NCBI RefSeq assembly: GCF_029835735.1
Contig: NZ_JAOEAL010000001.1
Location: forward strand, 806,001-870,000
From: Shewanella sp. GD04112
GTDB lineage: Bacteria > Pseudomonadota > Gammaproteobacteria > Enterobacterales > Shewanellaceae
DNA: 64,000 nt
Direction: 5' to 3'
Of this stretch, positions 42,245-50,715 are shown one piece after another. Position 1 is the stretch's first letter, and every line of letters begins with the position of its first letter. A program made the position numbers and the translations under genes. Under the pieces are notes generated by a model that saw only the letters and a list, made by a program, of their open reading frames with translations, was not told where the DNA came from and did not search any database.

Positions 42245-43876
42245 TCAAATTGTAAAGTCATGGTGTGTGGTCAGTTTAGGCGCATCACACTGGGTAAGGG
42301 GAATACGAATATTGAATTTAGCGCCTCCCAGTGCCGAGTCTGCTTGGTAGTTCATGGTGCCCTTTAGCAGTGTGGCGGCATTAAAGGCGGCGGATAAGCC
42401 TAAGCCTGTGCCACCTTTACTCCTGTTGGTGGTGAAAAAGGGTTCAAACATATGCTCTGCCACTTCGGGGGGGATGGCGATACCATTGTTTTCAATGCTG
42501 ATATTGACATAGTCTTGCTCTAAATTCGCTGTGATCTGAATTTGGTTATTCTGTCTATCCTGGAAGGCATGGGTGAAGGCGTTGGAGAGAATATTACTGA
42601 CGATTTGATTGAGCAGGCTGACATTGGTCTGGATATTGAGTGTTGGCGTAACCTGTAGCTGGGTTTGTACGCTGACCTTGGGATACATGATTAAGGTCGA
42701 TTCTAGGATCTCCTTAAGCTGGCTTTGCAGATTAATACATTGATGTTCTTCGTGACTACGATCGATGGCGATCGTTTTAAATTTTTGGATCAGGCTGCTG
42801 GCTTTGGTGATATTACGGACGATAAGCTCACAGCTTTCTTGATACTCATCTAAGATGGCGTTGATTTCGTCGAGGGTGGCGTGTTCGCTGTGAATGAGGT
42901 CAATCAGCTCTTCGATATGGTTTAGTTGAGTGCTAGCCGCCGTCAAACAAATGCCGATCGGCGTATTGATCTCATGGGCAACCCCAGAGACGAGCCCACC
43001 CAAGGCGGCCATTTTTTCCTGCTCGACTAATACTTGCTGCGCCCGTTTTAGCGCCGTTAATGACTGCTCTAATTCTTGGGTTCTTTCTTTGACCTGTCTT
43101 GCGAGCTCTTCCTTATAACTCCGTTCGAGTTTCAGCAACCGTTCTCTGTCTTCTAAGGCGGTTTGCAGTTCGGCTTTAGAGTTTTTCAGTGCCTCAAAGG
43201 AGCTGCGAAGCTGATCCTGCATGCTGTTGATGGCATCGGCGACTTGCTTAAACTCATCGACCTTGTCTTTACGTTCAAATTGTAGTGGTTCAAAGTCGGT
43301 ATCTAAGTCGATGCGTTTGCAGTAATTGCTCAGTTTGTCGAGATGTTTAGTGATGTTGTACCAGACGAGAAACAGGATAAATCCCGCGACTAAGAAGGTT
43401 TTAATGCCATTGGAGAGCAGAATGAGGATCGCTTTATCGTAGAGACGTTGATAGATAGCATCCATATCCACTTGCACTTCTAAACTGCCGACATTGATAT
43501 TATCCGTGGGCGACTTATACACCAGAGTAAAGGTTTTACTGAGCGTGTGGTTTTGCTTTTGCTCGCCAGAATTCCATGACTGACCACTATCATCTTTGAT
43601 TGAAATGTAATTGATATCAGGTAGTTGGATAAGGCCATTCAGTTGAGTATTAATCAGTCTTTCATCGATAACCCAAATGCTGGCGGCGAGGACATCGAGG
43701 TTCGCTTTTTCAATATTGGAGAATACACGGTCGATGCGAGTGACATCGCCGCGGTAGTCGCTGATCAGTTGGTAGGCGGTTGTCATTAAGGTAATCAGAG
43801 AGCTGAACAGCACGATAGACAAGGTAAGATGCCTGCCTATCGGGCTTTTAATAAATTGACTAAAGAATGTCAGCAT
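42245..43876 (-). CDS. Membrane sensor histidine kinase
   Basis: 543 residues. Two membrane helices (about 15-37 and 148-170) bracket a periplasmic sensor domain of ~110 residues. A HAMP-like linker and a coiled coil (~200-275, ELQTALEDRERLLKLERSYK) follow. The phospho-acceptor H-box is GLVSGVAHEINTPIGICLT (~296). The ATPase domain has the N-box NQIVSNILSNAFTHAF (~434) and G-boxes FEPFFTTNRSKGGTGLGL (~487). No receiver domain and no adjacent response regulator, so it is an orphan. HEINTP is typical of the kinase group with large coiled-coil linkers. Confidence 0.9.
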   Translation of the reverse strand: MLTFFSQFIKSPIGRHLTLSIVLFSSLITLMTTAYQLISDYRGDVTRIDRVFSNIEKANLDVLAASIWVIDERLINTQLNGLIQLPDINYISIKDDSGQSWNSGEQKQNHTLSKTFTLVYKSPTDNINVGSLEVQVDMDAIYQRLYDKAILILLSNGIKTFLVAGFILFLVWYNITKHLDKLSNYCKRIDLDTDFEPLQFERKDKVDEFKQVADAINSMQDQLRSSFEALKNSKAELQTALEDRERLLKLERSYKEELARQVKERTQELEQSLTALKRAQQVLVEQEKMAALGGLVSGVAHEINTPIGICLTAASTQLNHIEELIDLIHSEHATLDEINAILDEYQESCELIVRNITKASSLIQKFKTIAIDRSHEEHQCINLQSQLKEILESTLIMYPKVSVQTQLQVTPTLNIQTNVSLLNQIVSNILSNAFTHAFQDRQNNQIQITANLEQDYVNISIENNGIAIPPEVAEHMFEPFFTTNRSKGGTGLGLSAAFNAATLLKGTMNYQADSALGGAKFNIRIPLTQCDAPKLTTHHDFTI

Positions 43877-43906
43877 CTAAATAGTCTTTATCTGATAGCG
43901 AGTTGG

Positions 43907-43920
43907 ATGCTTATAAGCAT
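43907..43920. repeat. Palindrome ATGCTTATAAGCAT between kinase and SieB-like gene
   Basis: 14-base perfect palindrome in a 167-base divergent region; the central TTATAA may also be part of a promoter. No binding protein can be named. Confidence 0.35.
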
Positions 43921-43986
43921 AGACTCAAGCATCTAGATTGTGCATTTTATCCCCATGAAATATCCCGCAATTTTGACTGATACAGT

Positions 43987-44008
43987 GGCATCAAACTTGC
44001 TTGATGCC
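43987..44008 (+). repeat. Inverted repeat GGCATCAA/TTGATGCC before SieB-like gene
   Basis: Eight-base arms with a six-base loop, then a T-run at 44021-44026 not directly adjoining. It ends 35 bases before the ATG and could be an operator or a leader hairpin. Confidence 0.4.
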
Positions 44009-44043
44009 GTCTAAGTTCAATTTTTTGTCGCTGGGATAACATT

Positions 44044-44655
44044 ATGATTAAACTCAAACTGGATTCAGTGAAATTGTTTAGCCCTAAAAAGATGATGTTT
44101 CGAGTCATGTTATGGCTAATGGTCAGCTGCGCTGTGTTATTGGCGATCCCATCGAATGTGCTCGCCTTGTTGGCACTGGATAAATTCGTCCCCGAGCATG
44201 CCCATTTCGTTGGCCTAGGACTGATCATTTCAATTGCTTATTTCTTAACGCAGTTATTAAACCTTGGCTTAGATGAGTCGATTCGTCATTTAAGTGATAA
44301 ACGCGTGACGGAAACGATTGAGGCTAAGGTCAATCTGATGGACCGTGCCGAGCGAGCCCTCTTGCGGGAGTTCTTTTTACAGGGCGCCACCATTTTGACA
44401 TTGCCGCAAAATGAACCCGCAGTAAAAAGCTTACTGAATGCCTGCATCCTCGAATGTTTAGGCAATGAGCGCCATTATGCGATCCAAGGTCCTACGGCGG
44501 ATTATAAAATTTCGATGAAGGCACGCATGTATCTGAATCGTGGCGTACTGCGTTTACCTGCAGGAGAGCTGAGCCAGGAAGAAATGCAGCACTTGATTAA
44601 AGCGCGTCCGCAGTTCTTAAATGGGGTAGTGCAAAGCCGTAAACACGCCGCTTAA
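44044..44655 (+). CDS. Superinfection exclusion B (SieB)-like membrane protein
   Basis: 203 residues. Two N-terminal membrane segments (VMLWLMVSCAVLLAIPSNVL, ~20-40, and FVGLGLIISIAYFLTQLLNL, ~55-78) are followed by a soluble cytoplasmic domain with RAERALLREFFLQGATILTL (~108) and KARMYLNRGVLRLPAGE. The layout resembles SieB proteins of lambdoid phages, which abort development of superinfecting phage, and related chromosomal proteins. It is a resemblance of pattern only; no phage gene is nearby and codon use looks native. Confidence 0.6.
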   Translation: MIKLKLDSVKLFSPKKMMFRVMLWLMVSCAVLLAIPSNVLALLALDKFVPEHAHFVGLGLIISIAYFLTQLLNLGLDESIRHLSDKRVTETIEAKVNLMDRAERALLREFFLQGATILTLPQNEPAVKSLLNACILECLGNERHYAIQGPTADYKISMKARMYLNRGVLRLPAGELSQEEMQHLIKARPQFLNGVVQSRKHAA

Positions 44656-44688
44656 TGCGGGTTGTGCTCTAAAGCAGAAATCACAGGC

Positions 44689-44718
44689 ACAAAAAATGGG
44701 GGTTAGATTAACCCCCAT
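44689..44718 (-). terminator. Intrinsic terminator of the DUF3149 gene
   Basis: ATGGGGGTTA-GAT-TAACCCCCAT hairpin; on the minus strand it is followed by TTTTTTG. It begins about 50 bases after the small gene's stop. Confidence 0.85.
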
Positions 44719-44768
44719 AACAACGTGCAATTTTTACAATGAACAGAATAACAATTTGGAAGCAAAAA

Positions 44769-44900
44769 CTACGATTGTTGCGCGGACTTCACAATGAACA
44801 TCCAAGTGATATAAGAAATTATCCCTATAGTGCTAAAGATAACGATCATTGAGAGTAAACCAATTGGGTTACCGAACATTAAATCTAACCAAAATGCCAT
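44769..44900 (-). CDS. DUF3149 small membrane protein (43 residues)
   Basis: A 43-codon gene. It starts at ATG 44900 with AGAGGA eight bases upstream and stops at TAG 44769. The peptide begins MAFWLDLMFGNPIGLLSMIV and continues IFSTIGIISYITWMFIVKSA, giving one membrane helix. I recognise the DUF3149 family beginning. The gene has its own terminator and an FNR/CRP-like site upstream. The function is not known. Confidence 0.82.
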   Translation of the reverse strand: MAFWLDLMFGNPIGLLSMIVIFSTIGIISYITWMFIVKSAQQS

Positions 44901-45212
44901 GATTGAAATCCTCTTTCCTGTGAAGTCCCCCTTACACTAGCGCCCTTAGCGGTTGTAAATACTGATCTCGATCAATAAAAAATCGACATCTTAAAACAAT
45001 GTTGTAACTACAGATTAACCCTGTGATCTGGCTCAAATTTAGCGCTTGGTAAAATACAGCTAAAGTCATTCCTTCGGGCTTTGTTTCTTGTTTCATTCGC
45101 GACTAGTCTTAAGAGTATCGAGTACGAAAAAATCATTAAATGATACAAAGATCTGTTGGTTACCAACGAGTTTGTTCTCGCAAGCAAAATAGCATTTTTG
45201 AAGGAGACAAGA
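44901..45212. other. Divergent promoter region of DUF3149 and chemoreceptor genes
   Basis: About 310 bases without a gene. It contains the FNR/CRP-like palindrome at 44962-44975 and a second weaker related sequence, TGTGATCTGGCTCAAA, at 45022-45037. AAGGAG at 45201-45206 is the ribosome binding site of the chemoreceptor gene. Confidence 0.5.
44962..44975 (-). promoter_or_regulatory. FNR/CRP-like site upstream of DUF3149 gene
   Basis: On the minus strand TTGAT-CGAG-ATCAG, one mismatch from the FNR consensus TTGAT-N4-ATCAA. It is 62-75 bases before the start codon. The -10 expected for class II activation (TAGTGT) is poor, so activation is possible but not supported. Confidence 0.5.
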
Positions 45213-46803
45213 ATGGCTGGCATCAGTGTCCAAAAAGGCAGCATGGGCTACGGTATTATCTTTGCGCCCATGGTCTTACTCTTATACCCACTCTATTGTT
45301 TAGCAACCAGCGCCCACTGGATTGCGGCGCTGTGTTTAATTGCCCTTGCCGTGATTCTCTTTTTAAACATTAACAAGCTGATCCGAAACTTAAGGCACTT
45401 AGAGCGTGCGGCCCATCATTTGGGGGGATGGGGATTTAAGTTATCAGCTCGATGAGAAAGATGCGGGTGTGTTTATCACGGTTGTCCACAGTATCAACCG
45501 CATGGGTGAGGATGTTAGTCGCACTATTCTCTCCCTCGTCGATACGAGTGAGTGGATGAAGAAAGTCGCGACCGATATTAAAGCGATCAGCGAACAGGCA
45601 AAACAGGGCGTGCTCGAACAGGAGCGTCAAACCGAGTTAGCGGCAACGGCTATGACGCAGATGGTCTCCACCGTACAAGAAGTCTCACAAAATGCCGCCA
45701 GTACGGCGCGGGCGGCGGATATTGCCCAAGGCTCAGCGAAACACGGTGATGAGTTAATTGGTACTATCGTTAATAAAATCAGCGATATGAAATCGCAAAT
45801 TCACCAAACTAAAGGCGTTATCGAACACCTTGCCGCCGATACCAATAGCATTAGCAGTATCATTGAAACCATTTCTCAAGTCGCGGAGCAAACAAACCTA
45901 TTAGCACTCAATGCGGCTATTGAGAGTGCGCGGGCCGGTGAACATGGTCGCGGCTTTGCGGTTGTCGCAGATGAAGTACGTAACTTAGCTAAACGTACCT
46001 CAGAGGCTACCGCTGAAATTCAACAGCAGATTACCACGTTGCAAAAGGGCGCACAGCAGAGCGTAGAAGTGATGCTTAAGAATGTCACCATCGCCGACGA
46101 AACCGCCGTGATGGTGGAGCAAGCCCATCAAGCCCTCGGCGACATAGTGACTCAGGTTGAAAGCATTACCGATATGTCCCACCAAATTGCAACGGCTTCG
46201 GAAGAGCAACATGCAGTTGCCGAAGAAATTAACAAAAATATCAGCGTGATGGCCGATCTTGCCCTAAAAAATGCGCGCCATACCAACCACACCAACTTAT
46301 CCAGTCTTAAGGTGTATAACATGTCGCAGGAAATTGGCTCCCTGCTGCATCGATTCCATGTCGATGCCAAAATGTTTAATTCCAGCCAAGCCCAAAGTAA
46401 GTTATTCGTGAAATGGGGGCCTGAGCTTGATATTGGCATGCCAGAGATTAACCGTCAGCACCAACGCTTAGTCTCATTAATCAATGAATTACACCGGACG
46501 TTAAGTGAGGCATATGGGCTTGAGGCGATTAAGCGTATCGTCCAAGGGCTGGTGGATTACACCGCGAACCATTTCTCCTATGAAGAAGAATTGTTTGCAC
46601 GTTTTGGCTATCCCCAAACCGTGGCCCACAAGGAAAAGCATGCTCAGTTGGTGGGTCAAGTGCTTGATTTTCAAAAGAGGGTAGCTAGAGGTGAAGATGT
46701 AGCCGATGAACTCATGGCATTTTTAAAAGCTTGGCTCGTCAATCATATTCAAAAGAGCGATAAGGAATACACCCAATTTTTACTCGCCCATGGCGCCGAA
46801 TAA
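45213..46803 (+). pseudogene. Methyl-accepting chemotaxis protein with bacteriohemerythrin domain, frameshifted in a G tract
   Basis: Reads as two overlapping frames. The first starts at ATG 45213 (AAGGAG at 45201) and encodes two membrane helices (IIFAPMVLLLYPLYCLAT and ALCLIALAVILFLNIN). The second continues from about 45421 with the receptor signalling domain (TIP: EQTNLLALNAAIESARAGE and RGFAVVADEVRNLAKRTSEA) and a C-terminal hemerythrin domain (GMPEINRQHQRLVSLINELH, HFSYEE, HKEKH, NHIQKSDKEY) with all iron-ligand positions. The frames meet at six G's, 45422-45427. With five G's they join as HHLGDGDLSYQL. So one extra G breaks the gene, or it is a sequencing error or phase-variable tract. 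Oxygen-sensing is inferred from the hemerythrin domain. Confidence 0.85.
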
Positions 46804-46875
46804 CCTGCCTTGGTTTATCAGAGTTGGATTTTTGAGCGGTTAAAACTAATTTGCCACCCAGCCTCTGAAAAGGGC

Positions 46876-46903
46876 TTGCCATTGTCAAAGGCAAAGGTAT
46901 AAT
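46876..46903 (+). promoter_or_regulatory. Promoter of tRNA-Leu gene
   Basis: TTGCCA (46876-46881), a 16-base spacer, and TATAAT (46898-46903), about 45 bases before the mature tRNA start. Confidence 0.75.
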
Positions 46904-46955
46904 TCCCAGCACTTAGAGCCAGCTGCTTGTTTTTGTTAGCTCTAATTTTGATAAT

Positions 46956-47042
46956 GCCAGAGTGGTGAAATCGGTAGACACAGCGGATTCAAAATCCGCC
47001 GCCCTTAAAAGCGTGACGGTTCGAGTCCGTCCTCTGGTACCA
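46956..47042 (+). tRNA. tRNA-Leu (anticodon CAA)
   Basis: 87 bases with encoded CCA. Acceptor arms GCCAGAG and CTCTGGT pair with one G-U at the first position. The anticodon stem GCGGA/TCCGC holds a TTCAAAA loop, giving anticodon CAA for UUG codons. A long variable arm (CCGCCCTTAAAAGCGTGACGG region) and GGTTCGAGTCC T-arm confirm a class II leucine tRNA. Discriminator A at 47039. Confidence 0.96.
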
Positions 47043-47055
47043 TCCCTTCCAAAGG

Positions 47056-47090
47056 GACACAAACCGACCTAGAGTCGTTTTTTTTGTGTC
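47056..47090 (+). terminator. Terminator after tRNA-Leu
   Basis: Outer stem GACACAAA/TTTGTGTC and inner stem CGAC/GTCG with a T-run; 14 bases after the tRNA. Confidence 0.85.
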
Positions 47091-47114
47091 TAAAATCTGC
47101 TCCAAATATTCAAC

Positions 47115-48200
47115 TCAGTGGGATTCGGCAATATCCATTTGCGTCATTGTCACGCCTTTGATTTGGGCATAGATATTTTTGCCGGGAGTTAGTTGTAACT
47201 CATCTCGAGCCCATGGGGTGATGTTGGCCCAGAGTTCGTCTTTACCTAGGGCAATTTTAAGTTGAATTTGCTCGCCATTATCGCTGGGGTAGAGCTCTTT
47301 TATGTTTCCTTTGAGTAAGTTACGAATACTCGAGCCTTTAGGTTCCTCTGTGCAAACGGAAACATGGTTCGCTTGAATGCGCACCTTTAACTGCTTATGG
47401 GTGGGGGGCAATTGGCCGCTGACCCAGAGCTGATTGCCATCGTCCATCAACAGCCTTGTCATTGGATAATCAGGATGTCTTTCGGCGATTCTGGCACTCA
47501 GCAATGAACTCAGTTCCTGCAATGGCACCCAGGGACGCATTTGTTCACTATTCCATACCTGTGTTAGCGGTCCCTGGGCGATCATTTTTCCTTGATGCAA
47601 CACCAACATATGGTCGGCGAGTTGTAGGATTTCATCCAAGCTGTGGCTCACATAGACGATCGGCAGCTTTAATTCCTGCGCTAGGGTTTGTAGGTAAGGC
47701 AACAATTCGCGTTTTCGTGGTAAATCGAGGGAGGCTAAGGGCTCATCCATCAGCAGCATTTGTGGTGAGGTGAGTAGGGCACGGCCAATGGCAACCCGTT
47801 GTTTTTCGCCGCCGGAGAGCGTGCTGGGATAGCGGTTTAAGAGCTTTTCTATGCCCAGTAGCGAGACCACTTTATCAAACAATTCAGGCGTTTTATGACG
47901 CATCCCATAGGTGAGATTGCCCTTCACACTGTAATGGGGAAATAACCTCGCTTCTTGAAATACATAGCCAATTCGGCGTTTTTCAGGGGGCAGATTAACG
48001 GTTTTATGCTTGAACAATAGTGTGTCGCCAAGGCTAATCTCGCCTTTATCCGGTGTGGTTAATCCGCCGAGTAAATTCACTAAGGAGGTTTTGCCCGCTC
48101 CCGAGCGGCCGAATACGGCGGTGACGCCCTGTAATGGTAATTGGGTGTTCACCTTGAGTTGTAGTTGGCCGAGTTGTTTTTCAATATTGATGTTTAACAT
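47115..48200 (-). CDS. modC: Molybdate ABC transporter ATP-binding protein ModC
   Basis: 361 residues. ABC ATPase core with Walker A FGRSGAGKTSLVNLLGG (~31), Q-loop VFQEARLFPH, signature LSGGEKQRVAIGRALL (~128) and Walker B LLMDEPLASLDLPRKRELL. The C-terminal third is a Mop/TOBE domain (VRIQANHVSVCTEEPKG) that binds molybdate and inhibits transport in trans. It overlaps modB by seven bases. Confidence 0.96.
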   Translation of the reverse strand: MLNINIEKQLGQLQLKVNTQLPLQGVTAVFGRSGAGKTSLVNLLGGLTTPDKGEISLGDTLLFKHKTVNLPPEKRRIGYVFQEARLFPHYSVKGNLTYGMRHKTPELFDKVVSLLGIEKLLNRYPSTLSGGEKQRVAIGRALLTSPQMLLMDEPLASLDLPRKRELLPYLQTLAQELKLPIVYVSHSLDEILQLADHMLVLHQGKMIAQGPLTQVWNSEQMRPWVPLQELSSLLSARIAERHPDYPMTRLLMDDGNQLWVSGQLPPTHKQLKVRIQANHVSVCTEEPKGSSIRNLLKGNIKELYPSDNGEQIQLKIALGKDELWANITPWARDELQLTPGKNIYAQIKGVTMTQMDIAESH

Positions 48201-48931
48201 ACACTTGCCGTTCTTTTGAGGGCCTTTTTAGTGAGCCATTGGGAGGCGAGTAAGGAGGCCAGCGCTATCACTATCGAGATGATACACAGGCGCATAGCCT
48301 GATATTCCGCTCCCGGTGTTTCGATAAAGGAATACATGGCCAGCGGAATGGTGCGAGTTTCGCCGGGAATATTGGAGACGAAGGTGATGGTCGAGCCAAA
48401 TTCCCCAAGGCTGCGGGCAAAGGCGATGATCATTCCTGAGACTATGCCGGGCGAGGTGAGTGGCAGGGTGATGGTTAGGAATACCCGCCAGCGGCTGCTT
48501 CCTAAGGTGCGCGCCGCCTGTTCGAGGCGAATATCCACGGTTTCGAAGGATTGACGTATGGCTCTGACCATTAAAGGAAAGGAGACGACTGCGGCGGCGA
48601 GTGCCGCGCCGCGCCAGCTAAAGCTAAAACTTAACCCAAACCAGTTGTATAGCCACTGCCCGATGACGCCCTGGCGCCCCATGCTGATGAGTAGTAGGTA
48701 ACCCACCACCACCGGCGGCAACACCAATGGGAGATGCAAGAGACTGTCAAAGATAGCCTTACCGGGGAACTCCACGCGTGCCAGCAACCAAGCGCATAAA
48801 ATGCCTAAGGGTAAGCTGGCAAGCACGGCAACCGCCGAGACTTTGAGGCTCAGCAGCAGCGCGGCGGTTTCGTATTCGCTGAGGAGTGGCCCGTCAAACA
48901 GCGAGCCACTTACTAAAACATCACTCAGCAC
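48194..48931 (-). CDS. modB: Molybdate ABC transporter permease ModB
   Basis: 245-residue inner-membrane permease with about six membrane helices. The EAA loop that docks ModC is around EQAARTLGSSRWRVFLTITL (~140). EFGSTITFVSNIPGETRTIP is a ModB family signature. Its start overlaps the modA stop by one base, and its end overlaps modC. Confidence 0.95.
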   Translation of the reverse strand: MLSDVLVSGSLFDGPLLSEYETAALLLSLKVSAVAVLASLPLGILCAWLLARVEFPGKAIFDSLLHLPLVLPPVVVGYLLLISMGRQGVIGQWLYNWFGLSFSFSWRGAALAAAVVSFPLMVRAIRQSFETVDIRLEQAARTLGSSRWRVFLTITLPLTSPGIVSGMIIAFARSLGEFGSTITFVSNIPGETRTIPLAMYSFIETPGAEYQAMRLCIISIVIALASLLASQWLTKKALKRTASVC

Positions 48932-49716
48932 TAGTTCACTCCAAAGCCATATTTTTCAAATACTGCTTTTGCACTTGAGCTTTGAAGGTATTGATTAAAG
49001 TCTTTAGCGCTGGCGGTGGATTCCTGCTTAGTCAAGGCGCTGGGATATTCAATCGGGCTATAGCTGGTCGCGGGGAAGGTCGCCACAATTTTAATCTTTT
49101 GCGCGACTTTGGCATCGGTCGAGTAAACGATACCGAGCGGGGCTTCGCCCTGTTCCACTAATGCTAGAGCGGCGCGGACATTGTTTGCTCTCGCTAGGAG
49201 TGGTTCTGCGGTTTTCCAAAGATTCAGGTTTTCAAGCGCTTGCTTGGCGTATTGTCCAGCTGGGACATGGTCAGGGTCGCCCACCGCTAAACGGCTGCCA
49301 TTGACTGCGGCCTTAATATCCCAATCGCTGTTCAGTGTCACTTGGTTTACCGGGCTGTTCTTTTCGGCAATCAGCACTAAGGTATTTTTTAACAGGGTAA
49401 TACGGCTATCGGCATTGACCGCCTTGGCCTCGACGAGGTAATCCATCCATTTTTGGTTGGCGGAGATAAACAGATCGGCGGGCGCACCATTAGCGATTTG
49501 TTTAGCGAGCGTTGAGGAGGAGGCGAAGGAGAAAATCACTTTCGTTTGATGTTCCTTTTCGTACTGCTGGCCAATCTCATTAAGCGCATTCGTGAGGGAT
49601 GCGGCGGCAAAAACCGTCACTTGTTCTTGGTCTGCGGCAAAGCTGATGCTGCAACTGAGGGCTAAGCCAACGACTGAGGCTGTGGTAAAGCGTAAAAAGT
49701 GTTTGAGCGAGCTCAT
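48931..49716 (-). CDS. modA: Molybdate-binding periplasmic protein ModA
   Basis: 261 residues from ATG 49716 (GGAGG six bases upstream); the longer frame to 49755 would run into the ModE operator and is unlikely. The signal peptide ends SCSISFA-ADQ. Binding residues lie in FAAASLTNALNEIGQQYE (~37) and FSFASSSTLAKQIANGAPAD (~60-75), which provide serines for the oxyanion. VLIAEKNSP and GDPDHVPAGQYAK follow in the second lobe. First gene of modABC, directly under the ModE operator. Confidence 0.95.
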   Translation of the reverse strand: MSSLKHFLRFTTASVVGLALSCSISFAADQEQVTVFAAASLTNALNEIGQQYEKEHQTKVIFSFASSSTLAKQIANGAPADLFISANQKWMDYLVEAKAVNADSRITLLKNTLVLIAEKNSPVNQVTLNSDWDIKAAVNGSRLAVGDPDHVPAGQYAKQALENLNLWKTAEPLLARANNVRAALALVEQGEAPLGIVYSTDAKVAQKIKIVATFPATSYSPIEYPSALTKQESTASAKDFNQYLQSSSAKAVFEKYGFGVN

Positions 49717-49740
49717 GGTGTTCCTCCGTGATAAAAAGTG

Positions 49741-49768
49741 ATCGTTATATACCAATCTATATATCGAT
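49741..49768. promoter_or_regulatory. ModE operator
   Basis: ATCGTTATATA-N6-TATATATCGAT: a near-perfect dyad with 11-base arms, matching the ModE box. It is 25-52 bases upstream of modA and about 150 bases from the divergent modE. ModE with bound molybdate is expected to repress modABC here. Confidence 0.9.
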
Positions 49769-49918
49769 TATTCAAGTCCCGATGCGTAAATTAGTGATCT
49801 CGGCTCGGTTTATTGGCGAAAACGCTAATACCTCAGCGGAGAATTCCGACCGTACGTATTGGTATCTCAAGATTGATCGGGGACAATAGCATTCACTTAA
49901 GCTAAGGCGCGCAGGAAC

Positions 49919-50698
49919 ATGGACTTACACGCACTACTGACATTGTCATTGGGGGACAAACCCTTCGCCAATCCTCGGCGGATAGCTTTGCTGCGCCAAG
50001 TGGCTAATACTGGGTCTATCAGCCAGGGCGCAAAGTTGGCGGGGATCAGCTATAAGGCCGCCTGGGATGCGATAAATGAGATGAACACGACTATGCCCGA
50101 GCCTGTCGTCAGCAGCGAAAAAGGCGGTAAGGGCGGTGGTGGTGCCAAACTGACCGAGTTTGGTGAGCGTTTACTTAAGGTGTATTCCATCACCTCGCAG
50201 GTGCAGGAAATGGCGCTGTCAGCGTTGCTGGATGATTCGGTCGATATGCACAGTCTGTTGGATGTGATGGCGCATTTCTCCCTTAAAACCAGTGCTCGCA
50301 ACCAATTAACGGGGCGTATCCACGGCATTGAGTCACTCGGTTTGAATGACAGCCTGAAGGTGACATTGGCGGGGGGGCAACAGATCCAAATCTCAGTGAC
50401 CCATGCTAGTTTTGAGCGTCTGCAGTTAGCCTTGGACCAATCGATTCTATTGTTGTTTAAGGCGCCAGCGGTGACGGCCAGTCGTGATGCTTGCCAGAGC
50501 GCGGGGCAAAACTGCGTCAGTGGGCACTTACTGAGTGTGACCGAACTGGCCGATAAGGCTGAGTTAGCGATAGAGATTGGCGCTAAAGAGATTATCTATT
50601 CGGTGATGCCATTGGCCGACATCCAAACGCTCAAAGTTGGTGAGCCTTGTTTTGCCTGTTTTGATGCCACACAAGTGATTGTTGCCAGTATGAATTAA
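49919..50698 (+). CDS. modE: Molybdate-responsive regulator ModE
   Basis: 259 residues. The N-terminal winged helix-turn-helix reads RRIALLRQVANTGSISQGAK then LAGISYKAAWDAINEMNTTM (~22-55), followed by KGGKGGGGAKLTEFG, the wing typical of ModE/ModE-like proteins. Two C-terminal Mop-type domains (NQLTGRIHGIES and HLLSVTELADKAELAIEIGA) bind molybdate. Divergent from modABC; the operator between them makes a simple feedback circuit. Confidence 0.95.
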   Translation: MDLHALLTLSLGDKPFANPRRIALLRQVANTGSISQGAKLAGISYKAAWDAINEMNTTMPEPVVSSEKGGKGGGGAKLTEFGERLLKVYSITSQVQEMALSALLDDSVDMHSLLDVMAHFSLKTSARNQLTGRIHGIESLGLNDSLKVTLAGGQQIQISVTHASFERLQLALDQSILLLFKAPAVTASRDACQSAGQNCVSGHLLSVTELADKAELAIEIGAKEIIYSVMPLADIQTLKVGEPCFACFDATQVIVASMN

Positions 50699-50715
50699 GG
50701 CTCGCAGCGAGGATG

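Noticed and set aside
42043..42261. 72-codon minus-strand frame partly in the gap between tcdA and the kinase
   Set aside because: No ribosome binding site, it runs through a strong bidirectional terminator, and its second half is antisense to tcdA. The intergenic half looks protein-like (EFDRKWREWKASQ) but this is not enough.
46956..47042. tRNA-Leu as attachment site of an integrated element
   Set aside because: No integrase and no repeat of the tRNA 3' end were seen on either side; the flanking genes are ordinary.
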